This document shows positions 54,676 to 62,638 of a DNA stretch of 64,000 nt, in pieces. Positions within the stretch are counted from its first letter, which is position 1, and each line of letters begins with the position of its first letter. A model generated the notes under the pieces. The model saw only the letters and a program-made list of their open reading frames with translations. It was not told where the DNA came from and ran no database searches. The stretch lies in contig NZ_JXQC01000003.1 of NCBI RefSeq assembly GCF_001305965.1, positions 1,981,643 through 2,045,642 on the forward strand, in the 5' to 3' direction. The position numbers were made by a program, and so were the translations under genes. This DNA is from Erythrobacter sp. SG61-1L (GTDB lineage: Bacteria > Pseudomonadota > Alphaproteobacteria > Sphingomonadales > Sphingomonadaceae).

Positions 54676-55491
54676 ATGCGTTGGGTGAACCGCCGGATCC
54701 GGCGCGGTAACAGTATCATTCTGGGTGCGATCCCGATCGCGCTTCTGGTATTGCTCTATCTCGTGATCGCGGCGGGCCGCCATGCGGCCAACCCGAGTGA
54801 CAAGATCCTGCCCCTGCCCGGGGCGATGGCCGAGGCGATGGCAGCCCTGCTGTTCCAGCCCGACCAGCTCTCCGGGCGGTTGCTGTTCTGGGCCGATACA
54901 CTCGCCAGCCTCGAACGGCTGGGCCTCGGCCTGGGCATATCAACGCTCTCGGCCTTGCTGGTGGGGCTGGTTCTGGGAGTTCTCCCGCCGGTCCGCGCCA
55001 CCTTCGGGCCACTGGTGACGGGGATCGCCGTCGTCCCGCCGATCGCCCTGCTGCCGATCCTGTTTATCGCCTTCGGCCTTGGGGAGACCTCCAAAGTGGC
55101 CCTGATCGTCATCGGTATCGCACCGTTCATGATCCGCGACGTCGCAGCCCATGTCGCCTCGCTGCCAAGGGAACAGATCGCCAAGGCGCAGACCTTGGGT
55201 GCAAGCAGCTGGCAGCTGATGCTGCGCGTTGCCCTCCCGCAAGCCATGCCGCGCCTGATTCAGGCGGTGCGCCTGTCGCTCGGGCCGGCCTGGGTGTTCC
55301 TGATCTCCGCCGAAGCGATCGCATCCGACATCGGGCTGGGCTATCGTATCTTCCTCGTGCGCCGCTACCTCTCGATGGACATCATCCTGCCCTACGTCGC
55401 ATGGATCGCGTTGCTGGCGGTGCTCATGGACTTCCTGCTGGCGTGGACCAGCCGCAAGCTCTACCCTTGGGCACATGGAGCAGGCCATTGA
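54676..55491 (+). CDS. ABC transporter permease (NitT/TauT type)
   Basis: The 271-residue membrane protein has about six helices and the BPD_transp_1 EAA-type loop (EQIAKAQTLGASSWQLMLRVALPQ) that contacts the ATPase. It follows the binding-protein gene by 28 bp, and its stop overlaps the TTG start of the ATPase gene. With those two proteins it makes a complete importer for the compound used by the downstream carboxylase pathway. Confidence 0.88.
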   Translation: MRWVNRRIRRGNSIILGAIPIALLVLLYLVIAAGRHAANPSDKILPLPGAMAEAMAALLFQPDQLSGRLLFWADTLASLERLGLGLGISTLSALLVGLVLGVLPPVRATFGPLVTGIAVVPPIALLPILFIAFGLGETSKVALIVIGIAPFMIRDVAAHVASLPREQIAKAQTLGASSWQLMLRVALPQAMPRLIQAVRLSLGPAWVFLISAEAIASDIGLGYRIFLVRRYLSMDIILPYVAWIALLAVLMDFLLAWTSRKLYPWAHGAGH

Positions 55492-56276
55492 GCGCGCTCC
55501 TCAGCCTCCGCAACGTCTGGGTCGAATATGGCGACAAGGTCGTCCTCGAAGACGTGTCGCTCGACATCGCGGCAGGCTCCTTCGTCTCGATCATCGGCCC
55601 ATCGGGTGCGGGCAAGAGCAGCCTGTTACGGGTAATCCTGGGACAGGAAGTTCCGACGCGCGGCTCAATCATGCTCGACGGCGTGCCCCTGCCCCCGGAA
55701 TGCGGGCCGGATCGCGGCGTCGTGTTCCAACGCTATTCCGTGTTCCCGCACCTCTCCGTGCTGGAAAACACGCTGTTCGGCCTCGAATGCGCGCAGGCGC
55801 CCTTCACAGGCCGACTGTTCGGCGCAAGGCGCCGTGCCGCCATTGGCGAGGCGGAAGAGATGCTTAAGGCCGTTGGCCTTGGCGACAGCCTGCACCTCTA
55901 TCCGGCCGAGATGTCGGGCGGGATGCAGCAACGCCTCGCCATCGCGCAGGCCTTGGTGAAGCGCCCCAGAATTCTGCTGCTGGACGAACCCTTCGGCGCG
56001 CTGGACCCTGGCATCAGGGCCGACATGCACGCGCTGATCACCCGGTTGTGGAGCGATTATTCGCTGACCGTCATCATGGTGACGCACGACATCAAGGAAG
56101 CCTTCTCCCTCGGCACCCGCGTGCTGACGCTGGATAAGCGCCGCCATGATCCCCATGCCCCGCATCGCTTCGGGGCAACGGCGGTCTATGACCTGCCGCT
56201 GACGAAACCGGCGCCGTTGTGCCCGGTGGAGGACGAAGTGATTAGTATTACGATTGACATAATTGATAATAATTGA
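55488..56276 (+). CDS. ABC transporter ATP-binding protein (NitT/TauT type)
   Basis: The start is a TTG at 55488, overlapping the permease stop (TTGA) with GGAG seven bases upstream. The open frame to 55401 would duplicate permease sequence. The 262-residue protein has Walker A GPSGAGKSS, a Q-loop (VVFQRYSVFPHLSV), signature LSGGQ-like MSGGMQQRLAIAQAL, Walker B ILLLDEPFGALDPG and the switch His (VTHDIKEAF). The last ~12 codons overlap an inverted repeat that is the probable operator of the next gene. Confidence 0.9.
   Translation: MSALLSLRNVWVEYGDKVVLEDVSLDIAAGSFVSIIGPSGAGKSSLLRVILGQEVPTRGSIMLDGVPLPPECGPDRGVVFQRYSVFPHLSVLENTLFGLECAQAPFTGRLFGARRRAAIGEAEEMLKAVGLGDSLHLYPAEMSGGMQQRLAIAQALVKRPRILLLDEPFGALDPGIRADMHALITRLWSDYSLTVIMVTHDIKEAFSLGTRVLTLDKRRHDPHAPHRFGATAVYDLPLTKPAPLCPVEDEVISITIDIIDNN
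56246..56271. promoter_or_regulatory. TATTAC-N14-ATAATA operator upstream of the NikR-like gene
   Basis: TATTAC (56246-56251) and ATAATA (56266-56271) are separated by 14 bp, with one arm mismatch relative to the copy at 53476. It lies inside the 3' end of the ATPase gene and 18 bp before the NikR-like ATG. This suggests an internal, autoregulated promoter. Confidence 0.6.
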
Positions 56277-56288
56277 GAGGATTGCAGG

Positions 56289-56786
56289 ATGAGCTCCGAC
56301 CCAACCAGTCTCGCCCGACTCAGCATGAGTCTCCCGGCAGAACTGTCTCGCCAACTGGACATGATGGTTGAGGAGCGCGGCCTCCCTTCCCGCTCCCAGA
56401 TGATCGCCGAACTGATCCGCCACGCCCTGGCAGAGCATGAGGCACTGACCCGGCCGGAGAACATGCTCGCGGGCACGGTCACGCTGGTCTATCGCGGCAA
56501 TCGCGGGCGTGTGCGGCAGCAGTTGGCGGAGACGCAGGTCGACTATCTGAAGGAAGTGATTTCCTCCCAGCATGTCTTCCTTGAAGACGACCAGTCGCTG
56601 GAAGTGTTGCTGGTGCAAGGCCCGGCCATCCGGCTCAAGGCGCTGTGCGATGCGCTGCGCAGCATTCGCGGCGTACATCAGCTGCAACTCGTCACCACTA
56701 CTGCCCTGCTTCCGCCGCTGCATGAGCTGGACGAGCTGGAAGACGATTCCGCCGAAAGCCTGCCCGAAAAGGAAGCCGCCGCATGA
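56289..56786 (+). CDS. NikR-fold transcriptional regulator lacking most nickel ligands
   Basis: The 165-residue protein has an N-terminal ribbon-helix-helix (ARLSMSLPAELSRQLDMMVEE, then SRSQMIAELIRHAL) and a C-terminal ACT-like domain aligning with NikR through AGTVTLVYRG and IRGVHQLQLVTT. By ungapped alignment with E. coli NikR from memory, the nickel ligands H76, H87, H89 and C95 correspond to V, H, F and S. Only one survives. It is therefore unlikely to sense nickel in the known way and may respond to the operon's substrate. It sits between the importer and the carboxylase genes and overlaps the next gene by 4 bp. It likely binds the repeats at 53476 and 56246. Confidence 0.82.
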   Translation: MSSDPTSLARLSMSLPAELSRQLDMMVEERGLPSRSQMIAELIRHALAEHEALTRPENMLAGTVTLVYRGNRGRVRQQLAETQVDYLKEVISSQHVFLEDDQSLEVLLVQGPAIRLKALCDALRSIRGVHQLQLVTTTALLPPLHELDELEDDSAESLPEKEAAA

Positions 56787-57607
56787 CAGCAATCCTCGCC
56801 GATCCCATGGCCGCGCGCGATCATGCCCGCGCGATGGCCGGTACCGTGGTGGAAGCGATGCCGGTCTTGCCGCCGGTCGCCGCCGACCTTCCCGCGCATG
56901 TTTCGGCCGAAGACCTTCTGTGGGAAGAAACGATTGCTGCGGGCGGTTATGCCACCCGCAAGCTGGCGCGCGGATCGCGCCTGCGCCTGATCGACCTTGA
57001 GGGCGATGCCTGCGCATCCCTGCTGATCTACAATGCCGAAATGCCCAGCGAACGGCTCAACGTGGCCGATACGGTGAAGGTGCAATGGAACGCCTATCTC
57101 GGCGCCGGCAAGCTGCTGCTGTCCGACATGGGGCGCGTGCTGATGAGTATTCTGGAGGATGAAGCGGGCACGCATGATGCCTTCTGCGGAACCTCCAACG
57201 CGGCGACCAACGAAGCGAAATATGGCGAAGGCCGCAATAGCGGCGCCTTCCCCAACGGGCGCGACCGCCTGCTGCTGGGCTCGGCCAAGCACGGGCTGCA
57301 GCGGCGCGACGTCCACCCCTGCGTGAACCTGTTCAAGGGCACGAAGATCGAGCAGGACGGAACCATCACTCCGCTGGTCGGCCCCTTTGAGGCCGGGCGC
57401 AGCATGGTCCTGCGCGCGGAAATGGACGTGATCGTAGTCATCGCCAATTGCCCGCATGTGCTCGATCCGCGCGACCAGTGGGTCGTCACACCCCTGCGGG
57501 CTACCGCCTGGCGCGGCGCTGTGACGCCCGAGACCGACCCTATTCGCAATTCAACGCCGGAAGGGCTGCGGGCCTTCCAGAACGTCGAAGACTATTTCCG
57601 CCGCTAA
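56783..57607 (+). CDS. DUF1989 protein, urea-amidolyase-associated protein 1 type (candidate carboxyguanidine deiminase subunit)
   Basis: The 274-residue protein belongs with the DUF1989-type proteins of urea carboxylase loci. Conserved segments are GGYATRKLARGSRLRLIDLEG, SDMGRVLMSILED, the Cys in FCGTSNAATN, HPCVNLFKG and VIVVIANCPHVLDPR. In guanidine-using bacteria the two paired DUF1989 proteins (CgdA/CgdB) form a carboxyguanidine deiminase acting between the carboxylase and allophanate hydrolase. Whether this pair handles carboxyguanidine or has the older, vaguer urea-associated role cannot be decided by eye. It overlaps the NikR-like stop by 4 bp. Confidence 0.8.
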   Translation: MTAILADPMAARDHARAMAGTVVEAMPVLPPVAADLPAHVSAEDLLWEETIAAGGYATRKLARGSRLRLIDLEGDACASLLIYNAEMPSERLNVADTVKVQWNAYLGAGKLLLSDMGRVLMSILEDEAGTHDAFCGTSNAATNEAKYGEGRNSGAFPNGRDRLLLGSAKHGLQRRDVHPCVNLFKGTKIEQDGTITPLVGPFEAGRSMVLRAEMDVIVVIANCPHVLDPRDQWVVTPLRATAWRGAVTPETDPIRNSTPEGLRAFQNVEDYFRR

Positions 57608-57626
57608 GAAGGACGCCAAGGCCGCA

Positions 57627-58262
57627 ATGACCACCGATCCGGACCACTCAGGCCTATCCGGCACTGTCGTTCACGATGAAATCGTTCCAGCGCGGGCGCC
57701 GTGGCTGCACCATGTCGCCGCCGGGCAGACATTGCGGATCGTCGATCTGGAAGGCAATCAGGCGGTCGATTTCCTGCTTTATTCCGCTGCCGACGATGCC
57801 GAACGCTACAGCGCGCAGGATACTGTGGCGGCGCAGGGCAATCTGTTCCTGAAGTCAGGCACCGTGCTGCGTTCCAACGAAGGGCGCGCGATGATGACCA
57901 TCGTGGGCACATCGGTCGAATATCACGACACGATCGGCGGCGCCTGTTCCTGTGAATCCAATACGCTGCGCTATGGCCATCACACCAAGGCCCAGCATGC
58001 CTGCGTCGAGAACTTTCTCGAAGCCAACCTGCTGGAAGGCCGGGGCAAGCGCGACATGGTTTCGAACATCAATTTCTTCATGAACGTGCCGGTGGAGGAA
58101 GACGGCGCGTTGGGTATCGTCGACGGGATTTCCGCGCCCGGCCTCACGGTCGATCTGCGCGCGGACATGAATGTGATCGTCGTCGTGTCCAACTGTCCGC
58201 AGATCAACAACCCTTGCAACGCCTTCAACCCCACGCCGGTTCGGATGATCGTCACCGCATGA
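57627..58262 (+). CDS. DUF1989 protein, urea-amidolyase-associated protein 2 type (candidate carboxyguanidine deiminase subunit)
   Basis: The 211-residue protein is homologous to the preceding gene: GQTLRIVDLEGNQAVDFL, MMTIVGTSVEYHDTIGGACS, the Cys-rich CSCESNTLRYG, HACVENFLE and VIVVVSNCPQINNPCN. Cys and His residues in these segments probably bind metal. The order UAAP1, UAAP2, carboxylase is the usual one in such operons. It begins 19 bp after the first DUF1989 gene, and its stop overlaps the carboxylase start by 4 bp. It likely acts as a heteromer with its neighbour. Confidence 0.8.
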   Translation: MTTDPDHSGLSGTVVHDEIVPARAPWLHHVAAGQTLRIVDLEGNQAVDFLLYSAADDAERYSAQDTVAAQGNLFLKSGTVLRSNEGRAMMTIVGTSVEYHDTIGGACSCESNTLRYGHHTKAQHACVENFLEANLLEGRGKRDMVSNINFFMNVPVEEDGALGIVDGISAPGLTVDLRADMNVIVVVSNCPQINNPCNAFNPTPVRMIVTA

Positions 58263-61200
58263 GCTTCGATACAGTACTGGTTGCGAACCGGGGGGCAATC
58301 GCCACCCGGATCATCCGCACGCTGCGCCGCATGGGCCTGCGCTCTGTCGCGGTCTATTCCGAGGCGGACGCTGGCTCGCTGCACGTCTCGCAGGCGGACG
58401 TCGCTGTCTGCATCGGTCCCGCCCCGGCTGCGGAAAGCTATCTGGACATCGCCGCCATCCTCAAGGCCGCGAAGGATACCGGGGCAGGCGCGATCCATCC
58501 CGGCTATGGCTTCCTGGCCGAGAACACTGAATTTGCAGAGGCCTGCACGGCCGCCGGCATCGCCTTCATTGGCCCAACGCCGGAAAATATCCGCACCTTT
58601 GGACTGAAACACAGCGCTCGGGCGCTGGCGGCCGAGCATGGCGTGCCGCTGGCGCCCGGAACCGGTCTCCTCACTGACGAGGAAGAGGCGGCGGCAGCCG
58701 CGCGGGAGATCGGTTTCCCCGTCATCCTGAAGGCCACGGCGGGTGGCGGCGGCATCGGTATGCGCATCTGCGAGGATGAAGCCGCGGTACGTCAGGGTTT
58801 TGCCGCCGTTGCCCGGCTCGGCGAAGGCAATTTCGGCGATGCGGGCGTATTCCTCGAACGCTATATCGGCCGCGCCCGTCACATCGAGGTCCAGATCTTC
58901 GGTGATGGCACCGGCCGGATCATGCCATTGGGCGAGCGGGATTGTTCATTGCAGCGCCGCAACCAGAAGGTGGTGGAAGAAGCACCCGCGCCCCTGCTCT
59001 CCGCCGCCAAGCGCGCCGAACTGATCGATGCCGCCGTCCGCCTCGGCGAAGCCGCACGCTACCGCTCCGCCGGGACAGTCGAATTCCTGTTCGACGCAGA
59101 CCGCCAGGAGTTCTTCTTCCTCGAAATGAACACCCGCCTTCAGGTCGAACATGGCGTGACGGAAGAGGTGATGGGTATCGATCTGGTCGAATGGATGATC
59201 CGCGGCGCAGCCGGGGATTACGCCTTCCTTGATGCGGAACCACCGGTGCCGCAGGGCCATTCCGTGCAGGTGCGCCTCTATGCGGAAGACCCCGCGCTGG
59301 ATTACCGCCCCACTATCGGCACTCTGACGGCCGTCAGCTTCCCGGAGGGCATTCGCGCCGAAACCTGGTGCATGGCCGGCGGCACGGTCAGCGCATGGTA
59401 CGATCCGATGCTGGCCAAGCTGATCGTCCACGCACCCACGCGTGAAGGCGCGATCTCCGCAATGCAGGCCGCATTGGACGAAAGCCGGATCGACGGCATC
59501 GAAACCAATCTGCGCTGGCTGCGCGATGTGGTCCGCAGCGAGAAATTCGCCAGTGGCGAAGTATCGACCCGGCTGCTGGAGATGGTCAGCTACAACCCGC
59601 GCAGCATCCGCGTGGTCAGCGGTGGCACGGCCACCACCGTGCAGGACTGGCCGGGCCGACAGGGCCTATGGGCCATCGGCGTGCCGCCGTCAGGCCCGAT
59701 GGACGATCGCTCGTTCCGGATCGGGAACAGAGTACTCGGCAACCCCGAAGGCACTGCAGGGCTTGAGGTAACCGCCAGCGGCCCCACGCTGGTCTTCAAC
59801 TCGCCCGCGCAGATCTGCGTCACCGGTGCCGATTTCGGTGCCACACTGGACGACCAGCCGATCGAGCGAGGCACCGCCATTGATGTTGCGGCAGGCCAGA
59901 CCCTGGCTCTGGGCCGGGCGGCAGGTGGCGGCATGCGCGGCTATATCCTGTTTGCCGGGGGGCTGGACATCCCACCTTACCTCGACAGCCGCAGCACCTT
60001 TGCGCTGGGCCAGTTCGGCGGCCACGCGGCACGCAGGCTGCTGGCCGGCGATACACTGCACCTGGGCACCTCCGATACCGGCGCACCCGTCGCCCCCAGC
60101 CCCACGCCCAATTTCGGCGAAACCTGGACCCTGCGCGTCCTTTACGGGCCGCATGGCGCGCCTGATTTCTTCACCGAAGACGATATTAGCGCGATCCTGG
60201 CGGCCGAATGGCAGGTGCATTACAACAGCAACCGCACCGGCGTTCGCCTGGTCGGCCCCAAGCCCGAATGGGCGCGCAAGGATGGTGGCGAAGCGGGCCT
60301 GCATCCCTCCAACATCCATGACAATCCCTACGCCATCGGCGCGGTGGATTTCACCGGCGACATGCCGATCATCCTCGGGCCGGACGGTCCCTCGCTCGGC
60401 GGGTTCGTGTGCCCGTTCACGGTAATCGCCGCGGATCGCTGGAAGATCGGGCAGCTCTCCCCGGATGACCGGCTTCGCTTCGTACCAGTGACTGCCGCCG
60501 ATGCTGCCATGGCCGATCAGGCTCCGCTGGAACTCCCTTCAGCGCCGGAACCTGCGCGCGACATTGCGGATCTTTCGCCGATCCTTGCAGACATTCCGGC
60601 ACAGGGCGCTCGTCCCCGCACGGTCTATCGCCAGCAGGGCGACCGGAACATTCTGGTCGAATACGGCCCCATCGTGCTGGACATAGAACTGCGCATCCGC
60701 GTCCACGCGTTGATGACCGAGCTGGAGGAACTGGCGCTGCCGGGCGTGATCGATATCGTGCCGGGCATCCGTTCCCTCCAGCTTCATTTCGACGGGGACG
60801 TGCTTGATCAGCGCGGTGCCCTTGCCGTGCTGATGGCGGCCGAGGAATCGCTGGGCGATCTGGAGGATTTCTCCGCACCTTCCCGCATCGTCCACCTGCC
60901 GCTCAGCTGGCGCGACCCGGCGACGCTGGAAACCATCGAAAAATACATGGGCGCGGTGCGCGACGATGCACCGTGGTGCCCGGACAATATCGAGTTCATC
61001 CGCCGCATCAACGGTCTGCCCGATGCAGATGCGGTTGAGAACCTGATCTTCGATGCCAGCTATCTCGTCCTCGGTCTGGGCGATGTCTATCTCGGCGCGC
61101 CGGTGGCCACCCCGGTCGACCCGCGCCACCGGCTGGTGACGACCAAATACAACCCCGCCCGCACCTGGACGCCGCCCAACGTAGTGGGCATCGGCGGGGC

Positions 61201-61846
61201 CTATATGTGCATCTACGGCATGGAAGGGCCCGGCGGTTATCAGCTGTTCGGCCGCACCATTCAGGTGTGGAACACGCACCGCCAGACCGATGCTTTCGTT
61301 GACGGCAAGCCCTGGCTGCTACGCTTCTTCGACCAGATCCGCTTCTTCAAGGTAAGCGCGGAAGAACTGGCCGAATGGAGGCAGGATTTTCCCAATGGCC
61401 GCCGTTCGATCACGGTCGAGGAATCCGAATTCCGCCTTGCCGATTACCGCGCCTTCCTTGCGGAGAATGCCGAGGCCATCGCAACCTTTGAAGCACAGCG
61501 TCAGGCCGCCTTCGACGAGGAGCGCGCCGAATGGCAGCGTTCCGGCGAGTTCGACCGGGTGACCGATCTGGAAGAAGGCGGCGATGCCGGTTCGGCCGAA
61601 GCAGTGGCCATCGAAGTCCCGGAAGGCGCCGATCTGATCGAGGCCCCCTTCGGCGGCAGCGTGTGGAAACTGATGGTGGCCCCAGGCGACACTGTGGAAG
61701 CGGGCGAGATTATTGCCGTGATCGAGGCAATGAAGATGGAATGCCCCTTCGAAAGCCCGGCCAGCGGCACCGTTGCGGCACTCTACATGCAGGAACGGCA
61801 GTCATTGCAGCCCGGCACGCCCATGCTGGCGCTCAAACGCCATTAA
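58259..61846 (+). CDS. Urea carboxylase/guanidine carboxylase (biotin-dependent)
   Basis: The ATG at 58259 overlaps the previous stop (ATGA) and gives 1195 residues. Residues ~1-450 are biotin carboxylase (VLVANRGAIATRIIRTLRRM, GAIHPGYGFLAENTEFAEA, KATAGGGGIGMRI, EMNTRLQVEHGVTEEV). Residues ~460-1080 are the carboxyltransferase half, built of AHS2- and AHS1-like domains (TVQDWPGRQGLWAIGVPPSGP; MTELEELALPGVIDIVPGIRSL). A C-terminal biotinyl domain carries K1159 in VIEAMKMECPFES. Enzymes of this family carboxylate urea to allophanate or guanidine to carboxyguanidine. The DUF1989 pair favours guanidine. No allophanate hydrolase domain or gene is adjacent. Confidence 0.92.
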   Translation: MSFDTVLVANRGAIATRIIRTLRRMGLRSVAVYSEADAGSLHVSQADVAVCIGPAPAAESYLDIAAILKAAKDTGAGAIHPGYGFLAENTEFAEACTAAGIAFIGPTPENIRTFGLKHSARALAAEHGVPLAPGTGLLTDEEEAAAAAREIGFPVILKATAGGGGIGMRICEDEAAVRQGFAAVARLGEGNFGDAGVFLERYIGRARHIEVQIFGDGTGRIMPLGERDCSLQRRNQKVVEEAPAPLLSAAKRAELIDAAVRLGEAARYRSAGTVEFLFDADRQEFFFLEMNTRLQVEHGVTEEVMGIDLVEWMIRGAAGDYAFLDAEPPVPQGHSVQVRLYAEDPALDYRPTIGTLTAVSFPEGIRAETWCMAGGTVSAWYDPMLAKLIVHAPTREGAISAMQAALDESRIDGIETNLRWLRDVVRSEKFASGEVSTRLLEMVSYNPRSIRVVSGGTATTVQDWPGRQGLWAIGVPPSGPMDDRSFRIGNRVLGNPEGTAGLEVTASGPTLVFNSPAQICVTGADFGATLDDQPIERGTAIDVAAGQTLALGRAAGGGMRGYILFAGGLDIPPYLDSRSTFALGQFGGHAARRLLAGDTLHLGTSDTGAPVAPSPTPNFGETWTLRVLYGPHGAPDFFTEDDISAILAAEWQVHYNSNRTGVRLVGPKPEWARKDGGEAGLHPSNIHDNPYAIGAVDFTGDMPIILGPDGPSLGGFVCPFTVIAADRWKIGQLSPDDRLRFVPVTAADAAMADQAPLELPSAPEPARDIADLSPILADIPAQGARPRTVYRQQGDRNILVEYGPIVLDIELRIRVHALMTELEELALPGVIDIVPGIRSLQLHFDGDVLDQRGALAVLMAAEESLGDLEDFSAPSRIVHLPLSWRDPATLETIEKYMGAVRDDAPWCPDNIEFIRRINGLPDADAVENLIFDASYLVLGLGDVYLGAPVATPVDPRHRLVTTKYNPARTWTPPNVVGIGGAYMCIYGMEGPGGYQLFGRTIQVWNTHRQTDAFVDGKPWLLRFFDQIRFFKVSAEELAEWRQDFPNGRRSITVEESEFRLADYRAFLAENAEAIATFEAQRQAAFDEERAEWQRSGEFDRVTDLEEGGDAGSAEAVAIEVPEGADLIEAPFGGSVWKLMVAPGDTVEAGEIIAVIEAMKMECPFESPASGTVAALYMQERQSLQPGTPMLALKRH

Positions 61847-61848
61847 GC

Positions 61849-61876
61849 CTGTTCGCCTGCCCTGTCAGGCGAACAG
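61849..61876. terminator. Perfect hairpin between convergent carboxylase and fabI genes
   Basis: CTGTTCGCCTG (61849-61859) and CAGGCGAACAG (61866-61876) form an 11-bp perfect stem with a 6-base loop. It straddles the last codons of the convergent fabI gene. It is probably a shared terminator, without strong T-runs. Confidence 0.6.
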
Positions 61877-62638
61877 ATGCTGTCCGCTATCCACCGGGAT
61901 GATTGTCCCGGTGATATGGCGGGCCGCATCGCTGGCGAGGAACGCCGCGAGGGCGCCGACATCGGCCACATCGACCAGTTCCGGCTCTGCCGCCTGTTCC
62001 CGCGCGCGTTCGAGCAGTTCGTCAAACCGGTCGATCCCGCTGGCCGCCCGCGTGCGGATCGGCCCGGGTGAAATGGCATGGGCGCGGATGCCCTTGGGGC
62101 CAAGCTCGGCGGCGATATAGCGCGTTGCGCTTTCCAGCGCGGCCTTGACCGGGCCCATCAGGTTGTAGTGCTCCACGACCCGTTCAGAGCCATAGAAGGT
62201 CACGCAAAGCAGGCAGCCGCCATCCGACATAAGCGGTTCGGCCAGCCGCGCCATCCGCAGGAAGCTGTGGCACGATACATCCATCGCCACTGCGAACCCC
62301 TCAGGGGAGCTATCCACCACCCGGCCATGCAGATCGTCACGCGGGGCGAAAGCAATCGAATGGAGCACGAAGTCCAGCCCGCCCCACTCCTGCGCCGCCC
62401 GCTCGAACAGGGCCTCCAACTCGCCATCCTCGCGCACGTCGCAGGGCTGGAGCCATTCGGCACCTATCGCGTCGGCCGTCGGCTGAACGAATGGCAGCGC
62501 CTTCTCGTTAAGATAGGTCGCTGCAAGCCGGGCGCCGCATTGGCGGAACGCTGCCGCGCAACCCGCCGCGATGCTGTGTTCATTGGCGATGCCGACGACA
62601 AGCCCACGCTTTCCGGTGAGGTCTACGAGTGGCTTCAT
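61865..62638 (-). CDS. fabI: Enoyl-ACP reductase (FabI-type short-chain dehydrogenase)
   Basis: The 257-residue protein has a FabI-style Rossmann start (LTGKRGLVVGIANEHSIAAGCA), the catalytic pair in YNLMGPVK (Tyr-x6-Lys, as in FabI) and the ISPGPIRTRAASGI segment. FabI reduces trans-2-enoyl-ACP with NAD(P)H in fatty acid synthesis. Here it overlaps the acetate kinase stop by 4 bp and follows phosphotransacetylase, an arrangement also known from rhizobia where it forms a pta-ackA-fabI cluster. It is probably a secondary FabI with a metabolic role linked to acetyl-phosphate rather than the housekeeping copy. Confidence 0.87.
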   Translation of the reverse strand: MKPLVDLTGKRGLVVGIANEHSIAAGCAAAFRQCGARLAATYLNEKALPFVQPTADAIGAEWLQPCDVREDGELEALFERAAQEWGGLDFVLHSIAFAPRDDLHGRVVDSSPEGFAVAMDVSCHSFLRMARLAEPLMSDGGCLLCVTFYGSERVVEHYNLMGPVKAALESATRYIAAELGPKGIRAHAISPGPIRTRAASGIDRFDELLERAREQAAEPELVDVADVGALAAFLASDAARHITGTIIPVDSGQHLFA

